Positions 50,437 to 58,793 of a DNA stretch of 64,000 nucleotides are shown piece by piece. The DNA comes from Gammaproteobacteria bacterium (GTDB lineage: Bacteria > Pseudomonadota > Gammaproteobacteria > Steroidobacterales > Steroidobacteraceae): positions 1-64,000 of the forward strand of contig JANYLH010000007.1 in NCBI GenBank assembly GCA_025357915.1. Direction: 5' to 3'. Made by a program: the position numbers and the translations under genes. The first letter of the stretch is position 1. The number at the start of each line of letters is the position of its first letter. The notes under the pieces were generated by a model. It was not told the DNA's origin and searched no databases. It worked only from the letters and a program-made list of their open reading frames with translations.

Positions 50437-52002
50437 CTACCGGGCTCGGCCGCCCTGGAATGTCACCGTACCGTGGCAGCGTTGGCACTGCCTCCCGAAC
50501 TGGCCTGCGTGGATGTCATCCTTCTGATGACACGACACGCAATCCTGCGAAAGCTTCACTTCGGCCGCGGGCCTGCGATGGCAATCGGCGCACTTGATCT
50601 TACCGTGCGCGCCCGACAAGGCGAAACCTGTCTGTTTTTGGTGATCAAATACCCACACGGCCCAGGCGTTGGGCGTGTGACAGGTATCACACTTGTCGCC
50701 GAGCCCGCCTTTGTGGACGTCGTCTTTCTTGTGGCAATCGATGCAGCGGGACTTCACGTCAGTGAAGGCCTGGGTGCGATGGCACTGCGCGCAGCTGACG
50801 ACGTTATGTAAACCGAGCAGTGGGAATTTTGTCAGGTCGTGATCGAAGCTGATGTCGCTGTGCCAGTCCTGCTGGCCGTGGCAGCTGTCGCAGGCGGTCT
50901 TGAACTTCGCACCGTGCGGATTCGCCGCCTTGTGGCAGGCGACGCAGTCGCTGCCGAGTTTCTGTGTAGCGACGCTCGCGGTATGGCAAACATGGCAATC
51001 GAGTTTGGCATGAATGCCAACCAGCGCGAATTTGGTCTGCGCCAGGTGGTCGTACTTCACCGGCCGCCACTCGTCGTTACCGTGGCAGCTTTCGCATTTA
51101 ACCCCCAGGCGCCCGGCGTGCGAATCGTCCGCCTTGTGGCAGCCGACGCAGTCCTTCGGGAGTTTGTCCTTGAAATTGCCGCTCCGGTGACACCCCAGGC
51201 AATCCATCCTTGAGTGATGCCCGAGCAGCGCGAAGCCCGTCTGCTTCAGGTGATCGAACTTTGCTTCCTTCCAGCCCGTGGTGGTGTGGCACTTGCCGCA
51301 GTCATCGCCACGCTCGCCGCGGTGCGCATCGTCAGTGGCATGGCAGCCGACGCACACCTTGGGCGCCGGCTTATAGCGGCCGCCCAGGTGGCAGCCGCCG
51401 CAGCTCACTTCCAGGTGCGAGCCGGTAAGCCCGAACGCCGTCTTGCTGTGATCGAAGCGCGCGCCCGCCCAGCTGTCCGGATTGTGGCAGTCGCCGCAGG
51501 TGGCGGCCAGCTGCCCCTCATGATAATCGTCTTTCTTGTGGCAGCTGAGGCAGGCGGGCTCGGCCTTGCGGTAGGCCTCGCCGCTCTTGTGACAGCTCGC
51601 GCAGGCGAGCGCGCGATGCGCGCCTGCCAGGGTGAAGCCGGTGCGTTCATGATCGAACTCGAGCTTGTTCAGGCGCACGATGTCACCGTCGCGCCCCAGG
51701 TGCTCGGTGTGGCAGCCGACGCACTTGCCGGCGCCCGCATTGGGCATGCGCCCGTGGTACCCGCGGCGGTCGCGCACGTCGGCGGCGATGTCCTTGTGAC
51801 AGGCGAGGCACAGCGCGCTCTGACGCCCCCGGTCGGTGCGGTCGTGGCAATTGGTGCAGGTCTCCTCGAGCTTGGCGTGGGCGTTGGCGATCTTGCCGGG
51901 CATGAGCAGGGCCTCGACGGAAGTCGCATGCGCGGTCGCCGCGCTCACCAGGCTTGCTGCTGCCACCACTCGCACGAACCAGTGCACTCCTGTGCGTCTC
52001 AA
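50437..52002 (-). CDS. 21-heme c-type cytochrome
   Basis: 521 residues with a signal peptide (hydrophobic region about 8-25, ending TAHA). It has 21 CXXCH motifs in a regular array, with the recurring unit FDHxxTxFxLxGxHxxxxCxxCH and DCVxCHxxDDxHxG, as in cytochrome c3/paired-CXXCH families. The start is TTG 52002 or one of several GTG codons just inside. Eight bases separate its stop from the giant cytochrome ATG. Likely a periplasmic electron carrier taking electrons from the membrane cytochrome b encoded upstream. Confidence 0.9.
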   Translation of the reverse strand: MRRTGVHWFVRVVAAASLVSAATAHATSVEALLMPGKIANAHAKLEETCTNCHDRTDRGRQSALCLACHKDIAADVRDRRGYHGRMPNAGAGKCVGCHTEHLGRDGDIVRLNKLEFDHERTGFTLAGAHRALACASCHKSGEAYRKAEPACLSCHKKDDYHEGQLAATCGDCHNPDSWAGARFDHSKTAFGLTGSHLEVSCGGCHLGGRYKPAPKVCVGCHATDDAHRGERGDDCGKCHTTTGWKEAKFDHLKQTGFALLGHHSRMDCLGCHRSGNFKDKLPKDCVGCHKADDSHAGRLGVKCESCHGNDEWRPVKYDHLAQTKFALVGIHAKLDCHVCHTASVATQKLGSDCVACHKAANPHGAKFKTACDSCHGQQDWHSDISFDHDLTKFPLLGLHNVVSCAQCHRTQAFTDVKSRCIDCHKKDDVHKGGLGDKCDTCHTPNAWAVWVFDHQKQTGFALSGAHGKIKCADCHRRPAAEVKLSQDCVSCHQKDDIHAGQFGRQCQRCHGTVTFQGGRAR

Positions 52003-52018
52003 AATCGGTCTCTCGGGC

Positions 52019-52867
52019 TCAGTACACGTTGACCGAAATCACGTGCACGATTCCAGCCACCAGCGTCATGATGAAAAATGGCACGTGCGCCACGTGCCAG
52101 AGCGAGAACAGCTTGACGTACATACCGTGCTCGCGCACCCGGCGCGCCGCGTCCAGGCGGCGCGTGGCGTAGCCCATCGCCGTGGCCGTCAACCGCGCGC
52201 CGTGAGCCGCCAGCGTGGGCGACTGCCGCGCTGCCTCGATCACCATATGGCGAATCTGGCCGTCGAGGCGCCAGCGCGCCAGCACCGAGCGCATGCCGAT
52301 CGTGACCGGATACAGCACTGCGCCCAGCGGTGATTTAGCCGGGCGAAACAGCCGCTTCTCCTCCGCCTCAATGGCGCTGAGGAAGTTGGGCAGCAGCGTC
52401 ACCGTGGTGGTCTGCTTGCGCAACTGCTCGGCCACGGCCTGGAGTTCCTCGAGCGAACTCTTGTGATTATCCCAGCCGTCGTAGACGCGGGTGTAGATAT
52501 AGCGCCCGATCAGTCCGCTGCCCGAGACCAGCAGCATGCACACCAGCGCGACGTTGCTGTTGGTGGCGCCGAGTGAAAAATTCGCGTGAAACAGCACCAG
52601 CAGCGGACCGACTACGCCGAGGGTCATGTGAGCCTTGAACCACCCCGGCACGCCGCCGAAGATCTTCAGCCAGGCGGCGCGCTTGCGCGCCGGGTACATC
52701 AGCAGCACCAGCATCATCGAGCCGCCGATGATGCCAAGCGCGTAGCCCAGCCCGCGGTCCGGCGTGATATAGTGATCGAGCCGCACGTTCAGGCCCCACA
52801 CGATCGCCAGGCAAACCACCAGGCCGAAGGCGCGTACCGGCGTCAGATGGCGCGCGATCAGGCCCAT
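52019..52867 (-). CDS. Membrane diheme-type cytochrome b
   Basis: 282 residues. About five hydrophobic helices. Two pairs of histidines are each 14 residues apart: His80/His94 in one helix and His261/His275 in the last, the classic arrangement for two b hemes held between two helices. A long soluble loop lies between (about 130-245). It probably links the quinone pool to the periplasmic multiheme cytochromes encoded downstream. The gap to the 21-heme gene is 16 bases and to the CcmI-like gene 3 bases, so all are one operon. Confidence 0.8.
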   Translation of the reverse strand: MGLIARHLTPVRAFGLVVCLAIVWGLNVRLDHYITPDRGLGYALGIIGGSMMLVLLMYPARKRAAWLKIFGGVPGWFKAHMTLGVVGPLLVLFHANFSLGATNSNVALVCMLLVSGSGLIGRYIYTRVYDGWDNHKSSLEELQAVAEQLRKQTTTVTLLPNFLSAIEAEEKRLFRPAKSPLGAVLYPVTIGMRSVLARWRLDGQIRHMVIEAARQSPTLAAHGARLTATAMGYATRRLDAARRVREHGMYVKLFSLWHVAHVPFFIMTLVAGIVHVISVNVY

Positions 52868-52870
52868 GGG

Positions 52871-54136
52871 CTAGCCGATCACCTTCTGGATGACGATGCG
52901 CACCGGCTTTGCGGCCGCGGGATCGAGTTGCGCCGTAACGCCCTGGAAGTCACCCGCCGCGGGCATCGCCTGCCCGGTCCGGGAGGTACGCGCCTCGATC
53001 GTGACGGGACCCGCCGAGGACAGGTTGCGCGAGGGCACCATGGCCTGCGAATCATCGAGCTGAAACGATACCGGCCACGAGCCCGTAGTCGTGCGCCAGA
53101 TCGCCACCGGTGGCCCTGGCGAATTCACCGACTTGGCCACGATGAACAGCGTCAGCCCGGCGGGTACCTTTCCCTTGAGGGCGTCAGCCAGCACGACTTC
53201 GCCGCGTACGATCACGCCGCCGGCCGCAGCGGCGGTGGCCGTGGCCGTGCCGCCACCGCCGCCAGCCAGCCGCTGGTCTTCAGCGAGATTCGCGGCAATC
53301 ACCTTGGCGTCTGCCGAGTTCGGGCCCAACGCCGCCGCCAGCCGCTGCCAGCTGCTCACCGCGGCCGGGTACTGGCGGGCCTCATGCTGCATGCTCGCCT
53401 GGAGCCACAGTGCCTTGGGATGCTGCGGATTGAGGCGCAGCGCGTTGCCCAGGTAGGTTGCTGGTGTGCCGAGGAGCGAACGGCCATTGAGCGATGCGGC
53501 GACGTCGGCGTAGTCCGCCCAGGTGTCGGCGGTCATTTCATTGCGTGCGGCGAGCTTCGCGTACAGTTTGTCCGCAGCGGCAAAATCGCGCCGGGATCGC
53601 GCCGCATCGGCGGCGGCGGCCAGTTTCGTCCCCTCAGTGGACAGCGACACTGCTGCGGCGGCAGCGAGTGGCCCCGCGGCGGCGCCCGCTCCGGCGGGCA
53701 GGCGCTTCTGGCGAGCCAGCGCGGCGTCATCCGGCCGGCCCATGAATTCATAGGACTTGGCCAACAGCTCCCAATCGCCATCTGCGCCGCCGCCCGCGGC
53801 AAGGCGACGCTCGAGCCCGGAAACCGCACTGTCCATGGGCCCGGCGGGCTGCTTCTGTGCCGGCGCCGCGCCAGGCTCGCCGGCCATCGCGCCACTCGCG
53901 GTGCCCGGCGTGGTGCCGGGGGTGGCATCCTGGTCATTCAGCTGCGGGCTGCCAAGCTTTATGTAAAGCACCAGCACCGCCACCAGCGCGGCGGCTCCGG
54001 CCACCGGCACCCAGCGCGGCAGGCCGCTGAGCATGGCAAGGCGCGGCTTGCCTGCGAGCCACGGATATACGGCGAACAGCAGCGCCACGGTCGCCAGGAC
54101 GCCTGCGGCAAAAAAGAAGGTGTTACCAGAATTCAT
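52871..54136 (-). CDS. CcmI-like cytochrome c biogenesis protein
   Basis: 421 residues. Two N-terminal helices (about 5-25 and 45-62), a soluble TPR-type domain (about 105-285) and a C-terminal beta domain. The order and the segment VIVRGEVVLADALKGKVPAGLTLFIVAKS fit CcmI/CycH, which holds unfolded apocytochromes for heme attachment. First gene of the multiheme operon. A dedicated chaperone copy would suit the attachment of some 65 hemes to the two cytochromes. Confidence 0.82.
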   Translation of the reverse strand: MNSGNTFFFAAGVLATVALLFAVYPWLAGKPRLAMLSGLPRWVPVAGAAALVAVLVLYIKLGSPQLNDQDATPGTTPGTASGAMAGEPGAAPAQKQPAGPMDSAVSGLERRLAAGGGADGDWELLAKSYEFMGRPDDAALARQKRLPAGAGAAAGPLAAAAAVSLSTEGTKLAAAADAARSRRDFAAADKLYAKLAARNEMTADTWADYADVAASLNGRSLLGTPATYLGNALRLNPQHPKALWLQASMQHEARQYPAAVSSWQRLAAALGPNSADAKVIAANLAEDQRLAGGGGGTATATAAAAGGVIVRGEVVLADALKGKVPAGLTLFIVAKSVNSPGPPVAIWRTTTGSWPVSFQLDDSQAMVPSRNLSSAGPVTIEARTSRTGQAMPAAGDFQGVTAQLDPAAAKPVRIVIQKVIG

Positions 54137-54354
54137 GCTATTAAGATGTTCTTAACGCGCCTTACGCACAATGTCACGAATTGTAAAGCCTCCACCAAGG
54201 GCGTCACACTGTCGCTACTGCGGGACACGTCACAATTGGCGACAAAACTGGCGACATGTTGACACGTGCGCCGACTCACGGAAGCCTAGCAGCATGTACA
54301 TTAATCTCCGTTCGATGTGTAACACAAAGCGCCAGGCTGGTTGAGGCTAAAGGC
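54137..54354. promoter_or_regulatory. Divergent control region of the multiheme locus
   Basis: 218 bases between two divergent operons, more AT-rich than the flanks. TGGCGACA occurs twice as a direct repeat (54237-54244 and 54249-54256, 12 bases apart), and TGTCGC, the inverse of its core, lies at 54210-54215. These may be regulator sites. No clear sigma54, FNR or Fur site was recognised. Confidence 0.45.
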
Positions 54355-55665
54355 ATGAACTCGAGCCTGATCGTCATCTACGCCGCACCGCTCGTGGTCA
54401 CCATGTACTGGTACCTGCGGCGGCATTTCCGTATGGAAAACCACAGCCGCGCAGTCCACTTCGAGGCGAAGGAGGCGGGGCTTCTGGAACCCGCGTCGAT
54501 CCATCCGGTCATCGATCCGGTCCGCTGCCTCGGTTGCGGCGCCTGCGTGCGCGCCTGCCCCGAGTACCCGCAGCACACCGTGCTCGGTCTCATCGACAAC
54601 AAGGCGCATCTGGTCGCGCCGACTGAATGCATCGGGCACAGTGCCTGCAAGTCCGCCTGTCCGGTGGACGCGATTACACTGGTGTTCGGTACCGAGACGC
54701 GCGGCATCGACCTGCCGGTGCTCAATCCGAATTTCGAGACCAATGTTCCCGGCGTGTTCATCGCCGGCGAGCTCGGCGGCATGGGCCTGATCCGCAATGC
54801 CCTCACGCAGGGCGTCCAGGCGATGCAGGCGATCGCCAAGAAAGGCAACCGCGCGCCGGGCAAGCGCCTCGACGTGCTGATCGTGGGCGCCGGCCCCGCC
54901 GGCATGGGGGCCGCACTCACCGCCAAGTCGCTCAACCTCAACTACCGCTGCATCGAACAGGAATCGCTCGGCGGCTGCGTCTACAAGTATCCACGCGGCA
55001 AACTGGTCATGACCGCGCCGGTCGAGCTGCCGCTGGTGGGCAAGTTCCATTTCCGCCAGACCTCCAAGGAAGCGCTGCTCGGGGTGTGGACCGAGATCAT
55101 GAAGCAGCAGGAACTGCTCATTCAGTGCAATGAGCGCATTGAGGCCGTGGAGAAGGAAGGCGATGGTTTCATCGTCCGCACCACCAAAGACGTGTATCAG
55201 GCCTCGAACGTCCTGCTCGCCATCGGCCGACGCGGCACGCCGCGCAAGCTCGCGGTGCCCGGGGAGGAATTGCCGAAAGTCGTGTACCGCCTGATCGACC
55301 CCGACCAGTACATCGGCCAGGAAGTGCTGGTGGTGGGCGGCGGCGACAGCGCGCTCGAGGCCGCCGCGAGCATCGCGGAAGTGAGTGGCACACAGGTCAC
55401 GCTGTCCTACCGCGGCGATGCCTTTGGCCGCGCCAAGCCGAAGAACCGGCAGCGCGTCGCCGCGGCCGCCGACCGGGGCAACCTGAGACTCCTGCTGTCC
55501 TCGAACGTCAGTCACATCCACGACGACCTCGTGATCCTGGAACAGGGCGGCAAGAAAGTGGAAATCCGCAACAAGGCCGTGATCGTCAGCGCCGGCGGAG
55601 TGCTGCCCAACGAATTCCTCAACAAGGTCGGGATCCGCGTCGAAACCAAGTACGGTACGGCCTGA
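54355..55665 (+). CDS. Membrane-anchored iron-sulfur flavoprotein oxidoreductase
   Basis: 436 residues from ATG 54355. One N-terminal helix (about 5-21), then a ferredoxin-like part with cluster 1 cysteines 58, 61, 64 and 68 (CLGCGACVRACP). The second cluster has Cys92, Cys98 and Cys102, but His95 in place of the second cysteine (CIGHSACKSACP). From about 170 a thioredoxin-reductase-like domain has FAD motif VLIVGAGPAGMG and NAD(P) motif VLVVGGGDSALEAA. It probably moves electrons between NAD(P)H and a membrane or iron-sulfur partner. Divergent from the multiheme operon and followed immediately by the ankyrin gene. Confidence 0.82.
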   Translation: MNSSLIVIYAAPLVVTMYWYLRRHFRMENHSRAVHFEAKEAGLLEPASIHPVIDPVRCLGCGACVRACPEYPQHTVLGLIDNKAHLVAPTECIGHSACKSACPVDAITLVFGTETRGIDLPVLNPNFETNVPGVFIAGELGGMGLIRNALTQGVQAMQAIAKKGNRAPGKRLDVLIVGAGPAGMGAALTAKSLNLNYRCIEQESLGGCVYKYPRGKLVMTAPVELPLVGKFHFRQTSKEALLGVWTEIMKQQELLIQCNERIEAVEKEGDGFIVRTTKDVYQASNVLLAIGRRGTPRKLAVPGEELPKVVYRLIDPDQYIGQEVLVVGGGDSALEAAASIAEVSGTQVTLSYRGDAFGRAKPKNRQRVAAAADRGNLRLLLSSNVSHIHDDLVILEQGGKKVEIRNKAVIVSAGGVLPNEFLNKVGIRVETKYGTA

Positions 55666-57644
55666 TGAGCCGCGCGATGCGCTACCGGCTGGCGGCGCTG
55701 GCAGTGGCTGCCGTGCTGGCCGCCGGCGAGCTCAACGCTGCCGCACCAAAGGCGCCCGACCCGCTCGATGGCGCAAGGCTCGCGCTGCGCACCCGCGATT
55801 TTCCGACCGCTCTCGCCAAACTCCAGCTGAGCGCAAACGCCGGTAACGCCGAAGCGCAGCTGCTGCTCGGCCTCGTGCACCTCAACGGCGTAGGCACCGC
55901 CATCGACCGCGCGGCCGCCGAAACCTGGCTGTCGAAAAGCGCGGCGCAGAACAACGCCACGGCTCTGTACGTACTCGCCGCCCTGACCGCCAACAAGGCG
56001 GACGCGCGGCCCGGTGAGGCGCAAGCCCTGCTGCACAGGTCCGCTGCGCTCGGCTATCCGGCCGCCGTCGAGGACGAACGCGCCCGGCGCACGCCGCTCA
56101 GTCCGGAGTGGGCCGGGCTCGGCGAGTCCACGCTGCGCGTGGACCTCGCCATATACAGCGCCCGCAACGGCGACCTCGCCTGCCTCGGGACGCTGGGCGC
56201 CGGACTCAAGGAAATGCGCGATGTATTTGGCGCCACCGTGCTCGCGCATGCTGCGGCGGCCGGTGCGCTGGCGTCCGTGCAGTTCCTGATCGAGGGCGGA
56301 AGCAATGTGAACCGCGCCGACAGTTTTGGCGTGACACCGCTCATGCACGCTGCCGGGCTCGCGGACCCGCAGGTGCTCGAGCTGCTGCTGGCGAAGGGCG
56401 CGTCGGTCAACGCGGCCGACAATCAGCAGCGCACGGCGCTCTTTTATGCCGCGCGCGCCGATCGCGTCGCGGCCGTCACCGCGCTCGCCAAAGCCGGCGC
56501 GAAAGTGGACGCTGTCGACAGCCGCAACTACACCGCGCTGGATGCCGCGCTCACCGTGGACGCCAATCAGGCGGCAGCGCTGCTGCGCTCGCTCGGCGCG
56601 AAGACCCTGGTTGTGCATGCCAGTCGCCAGAGCACGGCCGGGAAATTCGACGCCGCCCGGCCGGGCGACATCTATCGGGGCTGGCCGGTAATCGCCCTCG
56701 CGGTAGCGCGCGGCGACACGGAATCGGTGCAGAGACTATTGGCCGGCGGCGCTGATGCCAACAGCCGCTCCGCCCAGGGCGACACGCTCCTGCACATCGC
56801 GATCCACGCCGGTTCCGAAGCCGGCGTCAAGGCGCTGCTCGCGGCGCACGCCAATCCGCGCCTGCCGGACAAGCGCGGCCGCACCGTGCTGGTCCTGGCG
56901 GCTACGCGCGGCGAGCTCAGCATTGTCAATGCCCTGCTGGCGGGCGGAGTCAACGCCGATACGCACGCCGACAAGGAATCGACGCCGCTTCTGGCGGCAG
57001 TGCGTGCCGGACGCATGGAGGTTGCCCAGAGCCTGCTGGCCGCGGGCGCAAAGCCCGACGCAGCCGACGAGCGCGGCGAGACGGCGCTCCACGCCGCCGC
57101 GAGCGCCGCCAACGACCCGCTCGTGAAACTCCTGCTCGCCAAAGGCGCCAGCGTCGACCTGGCTGACCGTGAGGGCCAGACGCCGCTGTGGCGCGCGGCC
57201 CGCGCCGGCGCAGCGGGGGCGGCGCGCTCGCTGCTGGCGGCCAATGCTGACGCCAACGCGGCCGCCAAGGAAGGCCTTACGCCGCTGATGAGCGCGATCG
57301 ACGCGGGCCAGGAACCGCTGGTGACGATCCTGCTGCAGGCACACGCCCGCGCTGATGTGAAGGCGGCACGCGGCGATACGCCGCTGATGCTGGCTGCGGT
57401 GCACGGCAGCGAGGCCATGGTGCAATTGCTCCTGCAACGCTCAGCGGCCGTGAATGCCCAGAACCAGGACGGCGACACCGCATTGATGGTGGCCAGCCGC
57501 GCCGGCAACGCCGCGGCGGTCAAGGCGCTGCTGGCGTCCGGGGCCAGCAAGGCGCTGCGCAACAACAAGCGGGCGACCGCGGGCGATGTGGCGCGCGACC
57601 GCGGTTTTGCGGCGCTGGCCTCGGCCATTGAAGGCGAGGGTTAG
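55665..57644 (+). CDS. Exported Sel1-like plus ankyrin-repeat protein
   Basis: 659 residues. A signal peptide (about 1-24) is followed by two or three Sel1-like helical repeats (about 35-125) and at least a dozen ankyrin repeats (about 165-650; recurring GxTPLxxAxxxGxxxxVxxLLxxGAxxN). Such scaffolds bind proteins. Its ATG overlaps the flavoprotein stop by one base (TGATG), so the two are co-translated. A periplasmic assembly or docking role for the multiheme system is inferred. Confidence 0.85.
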   Translation: MSRAMRYRLAALAVAAVLAAGELNAAAPKAPDPLDGARLALRTRDFPTALAKLQLSANAGNAEAQLLLGLVHLNGVGTAIDRAAAETWLSKSAAQNNATALYVLAALTANKADARPGEAQALLHRSAALGYPAAVEDERARRTPLSPEWAGLGESTLRVDLAIYSARNGDLACLGTLGAGLKEMRDVFGATVLAHAAAAGALASVQFLIEGGSNVNRADSFGVTPLMHAAGLADPQVLELLLAKGASVNAADNQQRTALFYAARADRVAAVTALAKAGAKVDAVDSRNYTALDAALTVDANQAAALLRSLGAKTLVVHASRQSTAGKFDAARPGDIYRGWPVIALAVARGDTESVQRLLAGGADANSRSAQGDTLLHIAIHAGSEAGVKALLAAHANPRLPDKRGRTVLVLAATRGELSIVNALLAGGVNADTHADKESTPLLAAVRAGRMEVAQSLLAAGAKPDAADERGETALHAAASAANDPLVKLLLAKGASVDLADREGQTPLWRAARAGAAGAARSLLAANADANAAAKEGLTPLMSAIDAGQEPLVTILLQAHARADVKAARGDTPLMLAAVHGSEAMVQLLLQRSAAVNAQNQDGDTALMVASRAGNAAAVKALLASGASKALRNNKRATAGDVARDRGFAALASAIEGEG

Positions 57645-57650
57645 CTCCGC

Positions 57651-58184
57651 CTAGTCGTCCCGCACGTCCTGTCCCGGGAATAACTCCTCGATGAAACCGA
57701 ACTTGCGCAGATCCTTGATGCGCGTCGGATAGAGCACGCCATCGAGGTGGTCGACCTCGTGCTGCACGACGCGGGCGTGGAAACCGGAAACCGTGCGATC
57801 GATCGGTCGGCCCCATTGATCAAAGCCCCGGTAACGAAGCCGGCGGTAACGTGGCACCATCCCGCGCATGCCGGGCACCGACAGGCACCCCTCCCAGTCG
57901 GACTCCCGGCCGCCACGCAGCGCCCTGAGCCTGGGGTTGACGAGCACCGTGTAGGGCACGGCGTCGGCATCCGGATAGCGCGGCGTGACGGCGCCCCCGA
58001 AAATCACCACGCGCCAGGCAACACCGATCTGCGGGGCCGCCAGGCCGGCGCCCTGGGCGGAGCGCATCGTGTCGTCCATGTCGGCGACCAGCTCCTGGAG
58101 CGCGGGCGTGCCAAATTCGCGTACCGGCGCGCTGGCTTGCAGCAGCCGCGGGTCGCCCATCCGCAGTAGGGGTCTGATGGCCAT
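57651..58184 (-). CDS. def: Peptide deformylase
   Basis: Removes the formyl group from new proteins. 177 residues with all three motifs: GAGLAAPQIG, EGCLSVPG (metal Cys) and QHEVDHLDG (HExxH). Convergent with the ankyrin gene with a 6-base gap. A 9-base-stem hairpin precedes its start. Confidence 0.97.
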   Translation of the reverse strand: MAIRPLLRMGDPRLLQASAPVREFGTPALQELVADMDDTMRSAQGAGLAAPQIGVAWRVVIFGGAVTPRYPDADAVPYTVLVNPRLRALRGGRESDWEGCLSVPGMRGMVPRYRRLRYRGFDQWGRPIDRTVSGFHARVVQHEVDHLDGVLYPTRIKDLRKFGFIEELFPGQDVRDD

Positions 58185-58206
58185 GAATCCCGAACCTCGA
58201 AGCTGG

Positions 58207-58228
58207 CGCCCGGACCGGAGTCCGGGCG
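58207..58228. other. Strong hairpin upstream of def
   Basis: CGCCCGGAC-CGGA-GTCCGGGCG, perfect 9-base stem with a 4-base loop, 22 bases upstream of the def ATG on its leader side. It may be a leader structure of def or part of the divergent control region; no U run is present. Confidence 0.45.
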
Positions 58229-58361
58229 AAATCCCGCTACATTTGCGCCAGATCCGTCATGGGGGTTGGCATTAGCGGCTGCAGAATCTTAACATGCGCC
58301 ACAGCGGGGGAATTTCGCATCGCCTGTGCCACCCAATCCGATTCTTGGAGGAAAACCACTG

Positions 58362-58781
58362 ATGAAAGCCCTTTTGCCCATGTCGCTCCTGGCGACCCTG
58401 CTCGCGGCGAGCGCATTTGCCGACTGCGTCGCACCCACCATCGACATCAAGGTTCCGGATGGCACCACCGCGACGCTGGATGAAATGCTCGCCGCCAAGC
58501 ACGCGATCAAGGATGCCGACGCGACCGTCGCGCAGTTCGCGGATTGCCTGAAGGCTGAACAGGACGCGAAGATCGCCGCCGGTGGCGACAAGATGAAGGA
58601 CGAGGAAAAGGTCAAGATCAGTGCCGGGTACGTCGACCGCCAGAACGCGGTGGCCGATCAGCTGCAGAAGGTGGCCGACCAGTTCAACGTGGCCGTGCGC
58701 GCCTACAAGGCCAAGTCGGCCGCGGCTGGGCCTGCCCCCCCCGCCCCGCCTGCACCGCCAGCGCCACCCGCGAATCCCTGA
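58362..58781 (+). CDS. Small exported protein with Pro/Ala tail
   Basis: 139 residues from ATG 58362, with GGAGG upstream. Signal peptide ending ASAFA/D, then a mainly helical charged domain with two cysteines (about 22 and 61), and a C-terminal repeat of PPAPPA. Function not recognised; the helical part could form a coiled coil on the periplasmic side. Single gene between def and ypfJ. Confidence 0.7.
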   Translation: MKALLPMSLLATLLAASAFADCVAPTIDIKVPDGTTATLDEMLAAKHAIKDADATVAQFADCLKAEQDAKIAAGGDKMKDEEKVKISAGYVDRQNAVADQLQKVADQFNVAVRAYKAKSAAAGPAPPAPPAPPAPPANP

Positions 58782-58793
58782 GCGGCGCGGATC

